DNA from: Mauremys mutica | Lineage: Eukaryota; Chordata; Testudines; Geoemydidae | Direction: 5' to 3' | Length of the DNA: 64,000 bases | Assembly: GCF_020497125.1 (NCBI RefSeq) | Contig: NC_059072.1 | Location: forward strand, 306,732,781 to 306,796,780 | In this document: piece after piece, positions 1-10,018 of the stretch | Numbering within the stretch: the stretch's first letter is position 1 | How the letters are laid out: every line of letters begins with the position of its first letter | The notes under the pieces: generated by a model | Databases searched by the model: none | What the model saw: the letters and a program-made list of their open reading frames with translations, nothing else | Told to the model about the DNA's origin: nothing | Translations under genes and position numbers: made by a program

Positions 1-113
1 TTCCTTATTTGGACAGAATCTTTGTCTTGATCAAGCTAGTTCAGACACTTGGGTCTGTCCTAATATTGTTTTTGTCCTTTGTTTCATGTAAACTACAGTG
101 CAATATATCTGAG
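1..113. repeat. Left arm of a widely spaced inverted repeat
   Basis: Positions 1-113 match the reverse complement of 9909-10018 at roughly 85% by eye. Shared blocks include TTTGGACAGAATCTTTGTCTT and CATGTAAACTACA. The similarity stops near 113. The left end may continue before the window. The arms could be the termini of one roughly 10-kb element or two copies of a small repeat in opposite orientation. Confidence 0.75.
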
Positions 114-159
114 GTAAGGTAGTCTGTCTTTGGGTATATCTTCATTGGCAACAAGGGTG

Positions 160-345
160 TGATTTTCAGTTGTGTTAGCTCAGTTGATTTAACAGGGCTT
201 TTCCATCATCTTTAGCTAAGAAGCAGACTGACATGTTTGAAGCTAGCTGTGGTCTGTGCTCCCCAACCTTACAAATGTGTTAGCCTTCATCTTAATGGGA
301 CTTTTTAGTTGTGTAAGCTAACACATTTGAAAAACCACAGCCTTT
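160..345. repeat. Degenerate inverted-repeat MITE-like sequence
   Basis: AAATGTGTTAGC at 273-284 pairs with GCTAACACATTT at 317-328, flanked by CTGTGGT (248) and ACCACAG (334). The surrounding TTAGCT-rich sequence suggests a small decayed inverted-repeat element. Family not recognised. Confidence 0.4.
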
Positions 346-1467
346 TTGCCCATCAAGACAGAGCATTTGAAGGGAATTTTAAGGCATGAATCAGCACCAT
401 TTTCTGTCACTTTCACTATTCTATTTACAAAACAATGCCATGGTCATGCTGGCTAAGAGGAAGTAAATATTTTCACCAAGGCCTCTTATGTAAAGATCTT
501 TTTTCATCTGTCTCTGTCGGTCTTTATTCATGGTATGCTATGTTAGGTCACTTCTAGATCTGTCTGCAGATGATGAGCTTGGAAAAGCTTCTGGTCTCCA
601 AAGCTCCTTTCTTACCACAACAATCCTTTGAGTCAAGATGGTAACAACCCTGACCTAGGCAGATGTCCCTTGCAGTGTGTTTCTCCCTTTGCAGCCTCAG
701 TCTCACACTTGCAGCACTGTTTTATTTTGTCCCTCAGGTCCATTTCTTTCATCTCCCAATTTGATTAAGCATCCAAGAAATATTTACTGTGCTCTTTCAA
801 ATTGGAGTTATGGGTCAGATCCTGCTTTTAAAAAGCAAACAAAAAAACTCAGAAAATATAATCAACAAAAAACATGACAGCACCATCAGAGATCAAGGAC
901 ATCCCAAAAGTCACCATGGCATCCAATTCCTTCTTGTTCTGGTTTTGAGGAAATAAACGTTTTCCCGCAGGTGTCTTTTTTTTTTGTAATGGAGACCCTA
1001 TACTTGGTGAGTTTAAGTAATGTAGGAGAATTTTTAATGCTCTTCCTATATATCTCCAGTTGTCTGACTCATCCAAAATTTATCTGGCTATTAAAGTCCC
1101 TTCCTTTCTGTATTTTAACTAAGTAAAACTCTCCAAATGGATGGAGTCTCTCTCCTTTGGAATTATGATGGTAGGTTGATGTCAGCAAAATCAGAACTGA
1201 AAGTGAACTTGGCAGCATATTCTTGGAAATCTCATGGCTGAGAGATAAACTGAGCCAAACTCTTTCCACATCTTAGACATTAATCCATATGAGGGCTAGT
1301 TTGATACTGAGCAGGTGTCATGGTATGAATTAATGATACGTATCTTGTATCTAAATATGCAATATGAATCAAGTAGCAAAGTGTCACTTTGTTCATTTGA
1401 CACATAGAGCTAAGCAGAGAATCTGCTGAGGGGTTAGAGGAGGGAGTTGAGAAATGGGGCCAAACTG
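346..1467. other. Non-coding, nothing recognised
   Basis: AT-rich sequence without credible exon, repeat terminus or RNA gene; the short ORFs here have no protein-like composition or splice context. Confidence 0.5.
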
Positions 1468-1713
1468 AAGGTACGGTTACACCACAAATTAAGGTGTAAT
1501 TGTAGCATGGTAGGCATATCTGGAATAGGCTAGCAACCCGAGTATATTCCCTGGGTCCCCAGTGGGCTTGTACTGGAGGCAGCTAGCCAGTGCTGAAATC
1601 TTTCCTTCCACATCTTCACTGCTTTTGTTACCCATGCAAGCTAAATTAAAAGTAGTGCAGTTATGCCTACATATGCTACAAATACACCTTAATTTGAAAT
1701 GTAGAGGCACCCT
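1468..1713. mobile_element. Small MITE with about 50-bp inverted ends
   Basis: AAATTAAGGTGTAATTGTAG near 1487 pairs with the reverse complement of the segment around 1670-1697 (AAATTAAGGTGTATTTGTAG), and flanking bases extend the match through GGCAT. The interior (about 150 bp) is unique. Target duplication was not identified. Confidence 0.6.
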
Positions 1714-2675
1714 TAGGAAGAGAAGACCAAGTTAAAAGGTTGCAAAGAACTCCTGACTAAAAGGAGAGTCAGCTAAGATTGCATGTTATGAAATTACTAG
1801 ATAAGTAATTTGCCATTATTTTGACTTCAAAATTACAGCTGAGGCACATTAACACAGACTTGTTGCATTGCTCTTCAACCTATGATCAGAGGTCTGACAC
1901 AGAAGATCCAACTAAACCATGCATTTACACATACATTATAATTACTATGTAATTTACTGTGGTGAATGGTGATAGATAAAGAATTTGAATATTTGAATTT
2001 ATAATTTTTTAAATTGGTGTATTATGTGTGGGACACTGCTTAATATCAGAAAGAGAGCAGTGAATGCCTGGTCATAGAACCTTGACATGGATGCTATTAA
2101 AGGGGCTGAGAGAGCCCTTCCCAACCAGGAATGTGCATGTATGTCCACTGTCATTAATTTATTTGTGACAATATTGTGATGAAACGTTGGTAGAGGACAA
2201 AACATTAAAGACTAGTAAATTCAATAAATGCACTTTGTAGGTATGAAATACTGCTTTATCTAGGATGGAACCCAATATTTAACTTCAATTCAGCATACAG
2301 CTCGCTGTTAGTTTAAAACTTCCTTTCACTTCAGGTCTCAATGTTCAATCCCCCTCTAATTAGACATCCTAGCATGTGTGTCACTACAACCATGCACCCC
2401 CTGTTGGAGCATAGATCTGATCTACTGAGGGTCAGGCAAGGAAGAAAGAGATGATCTTGAAGTTTAGACGCATCAGGAGTCAGGAGACCTGAGTTTCTAT
2501 TCTAAACTCTGCTGTAAACTTCCTGTGTTACTTTGAGCACTGTGTTCTCTTTGAGCACTAGTACTACCTTAATTTCCTTTCATGCAAAATGGGGATAATA
2601 CTTATCTAGCTCACAGGAGTGTCATGAGTCTAAATGAAATAGTTGAGATCTTTTGGGGGAGCGGGAGAGAAGCTT
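1714..2675. other. Non-coding, nothing recognised
   Basis: No exon-like ORF, repeat end or RNA gene could be supported. Confidence 0.5.
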
Positions 2676-2872
2676 AGATAGCGGGAGAGAGAGCTCAGTG
2701 GTTTGAGCATTGGCCTGCTAAACCTAGGGTTGTGAGTTCAATCCTTGAGGGGGCCACTTAGGGATCTGGGGCAAAAATCAGTACTTGGTCCTGCTAGTGA
2801 AAGCAGGGGGCTGTACTCAATGGCCTTTCAGGGTCCTTTCCACCTCTATGAGATAGGTATATCTCCATATAT
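2676..2872 (+). repeat. tRNA-headed SINE with CR1-like tail (Cry I type), copy 1
   Basis: The head contains AGCTCAGTGGTTTGAGCATT (A-box region) and GTGAGTTCAATCC (B-box region). The body resembles the next copy, and the tail contains GGGTCCTTTCCACCTCTATG. This arrangement of pol III promoter, body and CR1-derived tail is that of turtle Cry I / PolIII SINEs. Confidence 0.8.
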
Positions 2873-2877
2873 TTTTT

Positions 2878-3055
2878 TGGGGTGGAGGGATAGCTCAGTG
2901 GTTCAAGTATTGGCCTGCTAAACCCAGGGTTATGAGTTCAATCCTTGAGGGGCCCATTTAGGGAACAGGGGTAAAAATCTGTCTGGGGATTGGTCCTGCT
3001 TTGAGCAGGGGGTTGGACTAGTTGACCTCCTGATATTCTGTGATCTATGTGGTTC
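2878..3055 (+). repeat. tRNA-headed SINE with CR1-like tail, copy 2
   Basis: TAGCTCAGTGG at 2891-2901 fits the pol III A-box consensus perfectly, and AGTTCAATCC near 2935 is B-box-like. The tail carries GGACTAGTTGACCTCCTGAT, the usual 3' CR1-like end. It is arranged head to tail with copy 1. Confidence 0.85.
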
Positions 3056-3113
3056 TTGGGTCTTAATGTTAAGTACTGTTTTGCTTGCTTTGAACAGCTG
3101 CATGAGTCTGAAC

Positions 3114-3434
3114 CAGAGATTGGCAACCTTTGACACATGGCCCATCAGGGAAATCTGCTGGCGGGCCAGGCCAGTTTGTTTACCTGCAGAGTCTGCAGGT
3201 TCAGCCAATCACAGCTCCCACTGGCCGCAGTTTGCCATTCCAGGCCAATGGGTGCTGCAGAAAGCAGCATGGGCCAAAGGATGTGCTGGCTGCCGCTTCC
3301 ATTGGCCTGGAACAGCGAACCGCGGCCAGTGGTAGCTTTGATCCCAAACCAGTGGACGCTGCAGGTAAGCAAACCATCCTGGCCCACTAGCAGATTTCCC
3401 TGACTGGCCCCGTGCCAAAGATTGCCGATCCCTG
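3114..3434. mobile_element. hAT-type MITE with 8-bp target duplication
   Basis: The 321-bp element starts CAGAGATTGGCAACC and ends GATCCCTG. The ends form a long imperfect terminal inverted repeat of more than 50 bp (both read inward to TCAGGGAAATCTGCT). GTCTGAAC occurs immediately before (3106-3113) and after (3435-3442), the 8-bp duplication expected of hAT transposition. The short ORFs on both strands here are artefacts of the palindrome. Confidence 0.92.
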
Positions 3435-3804
3435 GTCTGAACAATGATTCTTCGAGTACTTGCTCATATCCATTCCCATGTAGGTGTGCACGCGCCACAT
3501 GCAGTCACCGTAAGGTTTTTCCCTCAGTGGCATCTGTGAGATCAGCTCTGGTGCCCTCTGGAGTCACGCCCTTGTGGCGCTGTATATAAGGGCCTGCTGC
3601 CCCGCCACCCCTTGATTTCCTTCTTTCCGCCTGTGATGGTCGCTGGAACTGCTCGTCCTTGCTTTGCAAGTACTCTCCCCAGTGGACTTTTGTCTTTTTC
3701 TCCAGTAAATAGTTAAAATTTTAGCAGTTAGTTGCTACAGCCAGCCTAGTTAGTAGTAATAGAGTAGGACCCCACTTAATGGGGTTCTTCCCTGGCACCG
3801 GGAC

Positions 3805-4490
3805 ATGCCTCGGTCTTTGGGGTATAAGCCGTGTGAGGCTTGCCACAAGCCTATGCCCATTAGCAATGCCCACTCGGATTGGGTGAATCCCATCTGTGTG
3901 ACTGCTGCAGGATTTGTAAAGGTTTCAAACCCCAGACCCAGAAAGAAGGAGACCAGAGACTCAAGTTCCTTCTGATGGAGGTGGCTCTTTGCCCTCCCTC
4001 GGAGCCAAGTCATGCCGACTCGGCACCGAGCACCTCTGCCTCCATAAGAAGCGTGCCAGCTTCTTTAAGAGAGAGGCATCACAGCCTGGCCTCTCCGGCG
4101 CCAAGGAGGGACTCCTCATCTGCATCCTGGGACTCCTGACCCCACCAAAGTTCGCCCATGCAGAGGAGGTCTGCTCACATGGCACTGATCCCATTCATTG
4201 ATGCCGCAAAAGAAAATGCAAAATGGACAAGGTAAGCTCCCCTACTCCAAAGCCCACCAGTCATAAGGAAACTGGCAGAGTGAGACCCGTGCAGGGCCAC
4301 TCAGGCTCAAAAGGTGCCAGTTTGGTACTATTGACTCCAGCCCAGTGAGTGGGCCATCAAATACAGTGCCATTGAACTCTCCTTCGAGGGAGAGCCACAG
4401 CAGTGCAAGACTGAAGCTTCCATCAATGCCATGAGGCGTTCCAGGCAGCACGGGACTTAATATCCCTATTGGTACTGCCATCACCAACCA
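3805..4490 (+). pseudogene. DIRS gag-like remnant
   Basis: Reading from ATG 3805 gives MPRSLGYKPCEACHKPMPI. After a shift the conserved cysteine-bearing block CDCCRICKGFKPQTQKEG appears, followed by FLLMEVALCPPSEP. The same block is found in the larger DIRS copy at 59.1 kb (CCKICKAFKPRIKKE). The Cys pattern suggests the zinc-knuckle-like part of the gag protein. Several frame changes make it non-functional. Confidence 0.7.
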
Positions 4491-4559
4491 GGTGCGATTC
4501 GGCACAGGAGGCAAGAGTGGCTACAGCACCGAGACCGCAAGTGTCATTGAAAGGGAAGC

Positions 4560-5335
4560 CGGCAATGATGCAACAATTACAAACAACATGACAGCAATGT
4601 TCTATATCAGGGGTTGGCAACCTCTGATATCACCGGCCTGTCAGCACTGGCTCACCACTCTCCTGGAGCTCTTGGTGGCAATAGAAATCACCCTACCTGT
4701 GTTTCTAGATCTAATCTCTCAGGATTATGGATGCCTACATCATCTAAACTTCAAATCCCTCTATCTGACAGCCTGGAATCTCCATGGCTGAATCCTTTGG
4801 AATGAATGTGCTCAGGGATGGTTCAAGAGGTTGTGTTAGGTAGCAGAAAGCCATCCACCAGAGCCACTTACCAGGCAAAATGGAAAAGGTTCTCGATCTG
4901 GTCAGTACAGAAAGGGGTCTCACCCATCTGAGCATCAATAGCATGTATTCTGGAATATTTGCTACATCTGAAGCGGCAAGGGATGTGGGTGTGTCTGATT
5001 AAAGTACACCTAATGGCTATCTCGGCTTTTCACCCGGGGTGAGCAGAAGGTCCATTTTCGCTAACGTGCTCTGTACTTCTCCTATTTGCATGTGCTATGA
5101 CAAGGCAAAAGTCTCTGCTCTGGCACTGACGGCACATTCCACAAGAGTGCAAGCGTCTTCAGCCACATTTGTGGCACAGGTTCCCATCCAGGATATCTGT
5201 AGGGTGGAAACATAGTCTTCAGTCCACACCTTCGCAACACCCTACGCCATCACGCAGCAGGCTAGGGATGATTCTGGATTTGCAGAGCAGTGCTACAGTC
5301 TGCTTGTCATTGAACTCTGAACCCATCTCCTGCAT
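4560..5335 (+). pseudogene. DIRS RNase H scrap and tyrosine recombinase remnant
   Basis: A short RNase H piece (TNNMTAMFYI) is joined through a deletion near 4604-4640 to the post-RNase H segment (HWLTTLLELLVAIEITLPVF), then to recombinase-type sequence with internal stops (for example ATYQAKWKRF near 4870). The corresponding intact order is seen at 62.7-63.5 kb. The deletion junction carries CAGGGGTTGGCAACC, which looks like the end of a hAT element. Confidence 0.65.
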
Positions 5336-5909
5336 CTGATTGGTAGTAACCTACATGGGAATGGACATGAGCAAGCACACGAAGAAGAAAAAACAGTTAC
5401 TAACCTTGTGCATCTGTTGTTCTTTGAGATGTGTTTCTCATGTCCATTCCAAAACCTGCCCTCCTACCTCTCTGTCAGAGTTGTTGGCAAGAAGGAACTG
5501 AGGGAGCGGTGGGGCAGCAGGCCCCTATATATAGCGCCATGGGGGTTTGACTCTGGGGACACTAGAGCCGACCCAACGGATACCACTGAGGGAAAAACCT
5601 TCCGGCTACAGTGAACATGGCATGGGCACATCTACATGGGAATGGATATGAGCAACACAACTCGAAGAACAACAGTTCCAGAAAAGTTAGTAACCATTTT
5701 CTTTTCAGTAAAAACCTAGTGAGCTTTTTAATATGTGATATGATTCAGTCTTGTTAGGAAACTGGCATTTATCACTTAGTTACAGTTTATGTTCCTTGAC
5801 ATGATAGCAAATGGATCACAAAGTAAACTTCTGAATGTCAGAAAAAACATTTCAAATATTTGTTGGATATTAAAATGTTTTTTAATCTGTGGCAACATTG
5901 CTGTTTTTA

Positions 5910-6095
5910 GGCTCTAGCTCAAGCAGAGCTAGTACATGTACATCTACCTGAGCCCAGAATTACTCTTCCCAGCTGCTGTGTAGATGTACCATTAGGGTAT
6001 GTCTACACTGCAGTAAAACACCCGCGGATGGCCCATGTCATCTGACTCAGACTGTGGGGTTAAAAAATTGTAGTGTAGATGGCCAGCTAGTTCAG
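5910..6095. repeat. MITE remnants with GGGTATGTCTACACTGC end
   Basis: TTA precedes GGGTATGTCTACACTGC at 5995, the left terminus shared with complete elements at 22543 and 29900. The right end is absent. A second inverted segment ending TGTAGATGTACC adjoins it on the left. Treated as truncated Harbinger-like MITE sequence. Confidence 0.5.
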
Positions 6096-6929
6096 AGCTC
6101 ACCCAACTCCCGTTGCTAGAGGAGAGAGAGCCAGACCAAGCTAAATTCCCCCACCCCAACCACTAACTAGACCCAGCACCCCATTTCCCAATCTGAGAAA
6201 ACAATGTTCCCATGATACCCGCTAATGTTGTTAGTCCTTTAGCTCACGTAGCAGAAGTCTATACAGTAATGCTGAAGATTCCGGGTCCAAAGGGGGGGGG
6301 GTGAAGGAGGGATATAGTTGCACATAGTAGAATTTGTTTTTACCTTTCTCCTTTTGGGGAAAAAAACCCCTAGGATATTACATCCAAAAAAACCCCAACA
6401 ACAACAAAAAACACTGTTAAAAGAACGCTACTTAGGTTACAAAATCAAGTACTCAGAAGTTAGGAAATGCCAGATTTATTGTCATCCTTGCAACCTTAAT
6501 TCAGCCTCCTTCTGCATTATAATGGTCTTTGATAACATGCTATTTTTCGATAATACTCCTCCCTCACTCAGAGCATATTGGCACACAGAGGGGCAGAATT
6601 AAGGTTGCACAGTCAACTGTAAATGTGGCTTTTACAAGCTTTTGAGTTCTTGACCTGCAACTTCAATAACTTTCTTTTACCTTAGTTTTTGGTTTGTGCT
6701 TTTTAATGTAATCTGTATAGAGATGTAGTTAACTCCAAATGAGCAGATATGGTTATCTAATGATAAAGTGTAGAAGGAAAAAAGTATCCCAAGAACATAG
6801 TTCTTTGGTAATCCCTATACACTGGAAAAGTGAGACAGAAAAGCAGCCATTGAAAGAGTGGTCACAGGGTTAGCAGGAGAGTGGAGAACGAGGCAAAGAT
6901 AGTATTATCTCAAAAGCTGAGGGTGAATG
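6096..6929. other. Non-coding, nothing recognised
   Basis: Contains a G-run at 6292-6301 and A-rich stretches. No gene or repeat boundary supported. Confidence 0.5.
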
Positions 6930-6937
6930 GGCTATAC

Positions 6938-7417
6938 CAGGGGTCCCCAACCTTTTCAGGACCAGGGACCGGTCATGCCTGCGGAGGGAGCGCTCGTCCC
7001 GCGGCTCGGGTAGACCTCCCGCAGGCGTGCCTGCGGGAGGTCCACTGGCTCTGGTTGAGCTGCCGCAGGCATGACTGCGGACGGTTCGCTGGTCACGCGG
7101 CTCAGCTGGACCGCCCGCAGGCATGCCTGCGGCAGCTCAACCGGAGCCGGTGGACCTCCCGCAGGCGTGCCTGCGGGCGGTCCAGCTGAGCCGCGCGACC
7201 AGCGAACCGTCCGCAGGCATGCCTGCGGGAGGTCCACCAGAGCCCCGGGAGCAGCGGACCTCCCGCAGGCATGACTGCGGAGGGAGCGCTCGTCCCGCGG
7301 CTCGGGTAGACCTCCCGCAGGCACGCCTGCGGGAGGTCCACTGGGTCGGTTCGCGGCCCGGTTTGTAAGAGGCCGCGGACCAGTACCGGGCCGCGGACCG
7401 GGGGTTGGGGACCCCTG
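6938..7417. mobile_element. hAT-type element packed with palindromic GC-rich repeats
   Basis: It starts CAGGGGTCCCCAACC and ends GGTTGGGGACCCCTG, with GGCTATAC duplicated at 6930-6937 and 7418-7425: a textbook 8-bp hAT target site. Inside, a palindromic module (CCGCAGGCATGCCTGCGG and variants) recurs near 6975, 7020, 7066, 7115, 7160, 7213, 7263 and 7313, about every 48 bp, separated by GGTCCACC/GCGAACCGT spacers in both orientations. Overlapping ORFs on both strands are repeat artefacts. Confidence 0.9.
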
Positions 7418-7502
7418 GGCTATACAACGAATGAAAAATAGTGTCAGAGGCAGCTGGAAAGGTTAAGGGGTGGGAGTGAGAATGAAGTAGAGAGGCTAAG
7501 AC

Positions 7503-8500
7503 AGGAGTGGCCACAGGGCCGCCCAGAGGATTCAGGGGGCCTGGGGCAAAGCGGGGGTGCAATCCGGGTCTTCGGCGGCATTTCGGCAGCGGGGGGCCCT
7601 TCAGTCACTCCACGTCTTCGGCAGCACTGAAGGCCCCCCCGCTGCTGAAGACCCGGACCGCCGCCGGGCCAGGGCTTGCGGGGCCCCTGCGGGGCCTGGG
7701 GCAAATTGCCCCACTTGCTCCCTCCCCCGGGTGGCCCTGGGTGGGCAAAAATTGTATGGAGGGCTGGTTAGGGGAGGCGTGGCCTGCCCCCCCCATCCAA
7801 CTCCCTCCCTGCTTCTCACCCCCTGATGACTCCCCTGGGATTCCTGCCTCATCCCACCCACCCTGTTCCCTGTCCCCTGATGTCCCCCCCCGGGGACCCT
7901 GCCCCATCCATCCCTCCCTCCCTGTCCCCTCGCTGCCCCCTGCCACCCTATCCAACCCCCCCTCCTTCCTGACTTCCCCCTGAGACCCCTGCCCCATGCA
8001 ACCACCCCTTCTTCCTGTCCCCTGACTGCCCCTGGAACCCCTGCCCCCTGCTGCCCCATCCAACCTCCCTTCTCCTTCCTGACTGCCCCCCCGGGACCCC
8101 TGTTCCCCGCCTTCTGACCCCTCGACCCCTATCCACACCCCCACACCCTGACCACCACCCCAAACTCCCCTGCCCTCTATCCAACCACCCCTGCTTCCTG
8201 CCCCCTTACCGTGCTGCTTGGAGCACCAGCGGCTGGCGGCACTTCAGCTGCGCTGCCCAGAGCACCAGGACAGGAACCAGCCATGCCACTGCGCGGCACA
8301 AAGTACCAGGTTGAGCAGCACAGCTGCAGAGCTACGGCCTGACAAGAGCTCGCAGCCCCGCCACCGAGCTGAGACTGCGGGGGAGGGGGAACAGTAGGGG
8401 AGGGGCCGGGGGCTAGCCTCCCGGGCCAGGAGCTCAGGGGCCGGGCAAGAGGGTCCACCGGGCCAGATGTGGCCCATGGGCCGTAGTTTGCCCTCCTCTA
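7503..8500. mobile_element. About 1-kb non-autonomous hAT-like element
   Basis: AGGCTAAGAC flanks the segment at 7493-7502 and 8500-8509. The left end (AGGAGTGGCCACAGGGCC) and the inverted right end (GGAGGGCAAACTACGGCCC...) are hAT-like. The interior is a pyrimidine-rich run (7780-8200) of CCCCTG/TCCCTGCCCC units plus GC-rich sequence. Exact ends within the 10-bp repeat are uncertain; it may be composite. Confidence 0.6.
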
Positions 8501-8509
8501 GGCTAAGAC

Positions 8510-8802
8510 TTCACTAGGATGAAATAAAATAAACCATGGAATTCAAATGCTTTATAAACATATGTCTAGGCAGTTTTTAGAAAAGCCCTGAAATAACAAT
8601 TTTAAAATCTATAAACTAACAATGCAAAAAATTTAGTGAGAGAATAATTATTTACCTTGATTGCATATGTCAGATGTTGTAGATCACCAGGAGCCCTTTA
8701 GTGGATTTCCTTCTACTTGTCACTTTTTTTTGTACAAGTGTAGCAACATACACAAGGTTTTTCTATGGAATTGGCACTTAGATGCCGGACCTGTACACTC
8801 CA
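8510..8802. other. Non-coding, nothing recognised
   Basis: AT-rich intronic sequence between two repeats. Confidence 0.4.
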
Positions 8803-8877
8803 GGCCAAATTCTGCTCTTTTGAATATATATAAATTTGGAATAATTCCATAAACTTAACTGAGAGCAGAATTTGGCT
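8803..8877. repeat. Imperfect palindrome, MITE-like
   Basis: GGCCAAATTCTGCTCT (8803-8818) pairs with AGAGCAGAATTTGGCT (8862-8877) around an AT-rich core that is itself partly palindromic (AATTTGGAATAATTCCATAAA). Probably a short remnant of an inverted-repeat element. Confidence 0.6.
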
Positions 8878-9908
8878 CTCCATCTCAAATATAAAATAGG
8901 TCAGAGACATTCATGAAAAAAATTCTAGAATACGGTGTGCTGTTTTCATTTGTATATTTTATATAAAACATTCATAGATTTAATGTATCACACATTGATA
9001 AAACGGCATTCACTTTTTAAAAAAACAAACATGTAGCCATTTGGTTCCAGCAGTCTGGGAGTTTTTCAAAGGCAAGTAACACCGGTAACAAATGGAGAGT
9101 TGCACAGTGTGTGAAAATATGAACTTGGATTTTTAAAAAAAACAGATACTTAAAGTTAAGCCAAATCAGTATTTAGGCACTGAAATAAGTGGCCTGACTT
9201 TGAATGCTGAGTATCTAGTAACTCCCATCAAGTCACTATTAAATCGAGATACAAACTGTGATTTTTATTTTTATTTTATTTTGTTTGTTTGTTTAATTTG
9301 TAATGATAATCAGCAAAACGAGGAAAAGGAAATGCTTTTGTCCCTTCCCATCCTCTTTCTTCTCAATGAGGTATTAAAAAGGTGGCCTGAATTGTGTTTT
9401 CTTTCGGAGTTTTTTGGAAGAGGAGGATTATTAATTGTTTTAAAATACTTTTTTCTTAGTTTAAGTTAGAAAGTCAGACTTTATTTTATTTGGAATACTC
9501 TGCCCTGCTTGAGAACTGGCAGGATTATGAATTGTTAAGTACCAAGAATGTGAGCCTTTAGCAATTGTGCAGGGAAGGATTTCAGTTTATTCACCCCTTA
9601 ATTTAAATGTCCAGCAAACAGTTGGGAGTTAAGATCTTTGTGAAAGTTTCAGTACTGTTGCCTCTTCAATGGAAGGCTAAGAAAGTTATTTCTCCAGTTT
9701 CTGGTCCTCCAAGGTGTCCTCCAGCAAAACAGGAAATTGTGGTTTATTATTCCTAAAGTGAATAAACAGGCGCAGGGGGTGGGGGGCGGAAACGCTTCAA
9801 ATTTTTGTCCTGCCTTTATTTAGGACACCATAAAAAAGCACAAACCCAATTTATTTTCCTTAGCATGTTAATTTTTAATGTTCAGGACACTGGTGGATGA
9901 TATGTATT
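8878..9908. other. Non-coding, nothing recognised
   Basis: AT-rich; one ORF at 9200-9469 is hydrophobic but has no splice or promoter context and is not supported as a gene. Confidence 0.45.
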
Positions 9909-10018
9909 AAGATATATTGCATTGTAGTTTACATGAGACAAAGGACACATACCATGTTTGGACAGACCCAAATGTCTGAACTAGACTGAACAAGACAAAG
10001 ATTCTGTCCAAATAGGGA
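9909..10018. repeat. Right arm of the widely spaced inverted repeat
   Basis: Reverse complement of positions 1-113; see that entry. Similarity begins near ATATATTGCATTGTAGTTTA and ends with TTCTGTCCAAATAGGGAA. Confidence 0.75.

Larger units (their letters stand above)
3436..5696 (+). mobile_element. Internally deleted DIRS-like tyrosine-recombinase retrotransposon
   Basis: The left terminus (about 3445-3625: TTCTTCGAG, CTCATATCCATTCC, AGGTTTTTCCCTCAGTGG, TATATAAGGGCCTGCTGCC) is the inverted counterpart of the right terminus (about 5500-5690). Between 5350 and 5455 the two terminal sequences reappear juxtaposed in opposite orientation, the internal complementary region typical of DIRS1 elements. 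The interior keeps a gag start (ATG 3805), a scrap of RNase H (near 4590, TNNMTAMFYI), the post-RNase H region (4640-4790) and recombinase remnants, all frameshifted; the reverse transcriptase is missing. The right end abuts unique sequence near 5697 without obvious duplication, as expected for this class. Confidence 0.85.

Noticed and set aside
2885..2945. Functional tRNA gene
   Set aside because: A- and B-box-like sequences belong to a SINE head; no cloverleaf stems or acceptor end follow.
4492..4791. 99-codon ORF in the 4.5-kb region as a host exon
   Set aside because: Its two halves match DIRS RNase H and post-RNase H regions joined by a deletion.
6975..7340. Regularly spaced palindromic repeats resembling a CRISPR array
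   Set aside because: Vertebrate context, spacers are themselves repeated, units occur in both orientations, and the block is bounded by hAT ends with a target duplication.
6956..7562. Multiple overlapping ORFs on both strands with PAGG/EPRD-like peptide repeats
   Set aside because: The peptides simply translate the palindromic DNA array of a hAT element; no gene signals.
7500..8500. GC-rich segment as a possible CpG-island promoter of FNDC3A
   Set aside because: It is delimited by a 10-bp direct repeat and transposon-like ends and contains pyrimidine-rich tandem sequence; no first exon follows it.
9200..9469. 89-codon hydrophobic ORF as a membrane microprotein
   Set aside because: Phe/Leu-rich content follows from T-rich DNA; no promoter, conservation or splice evidence.
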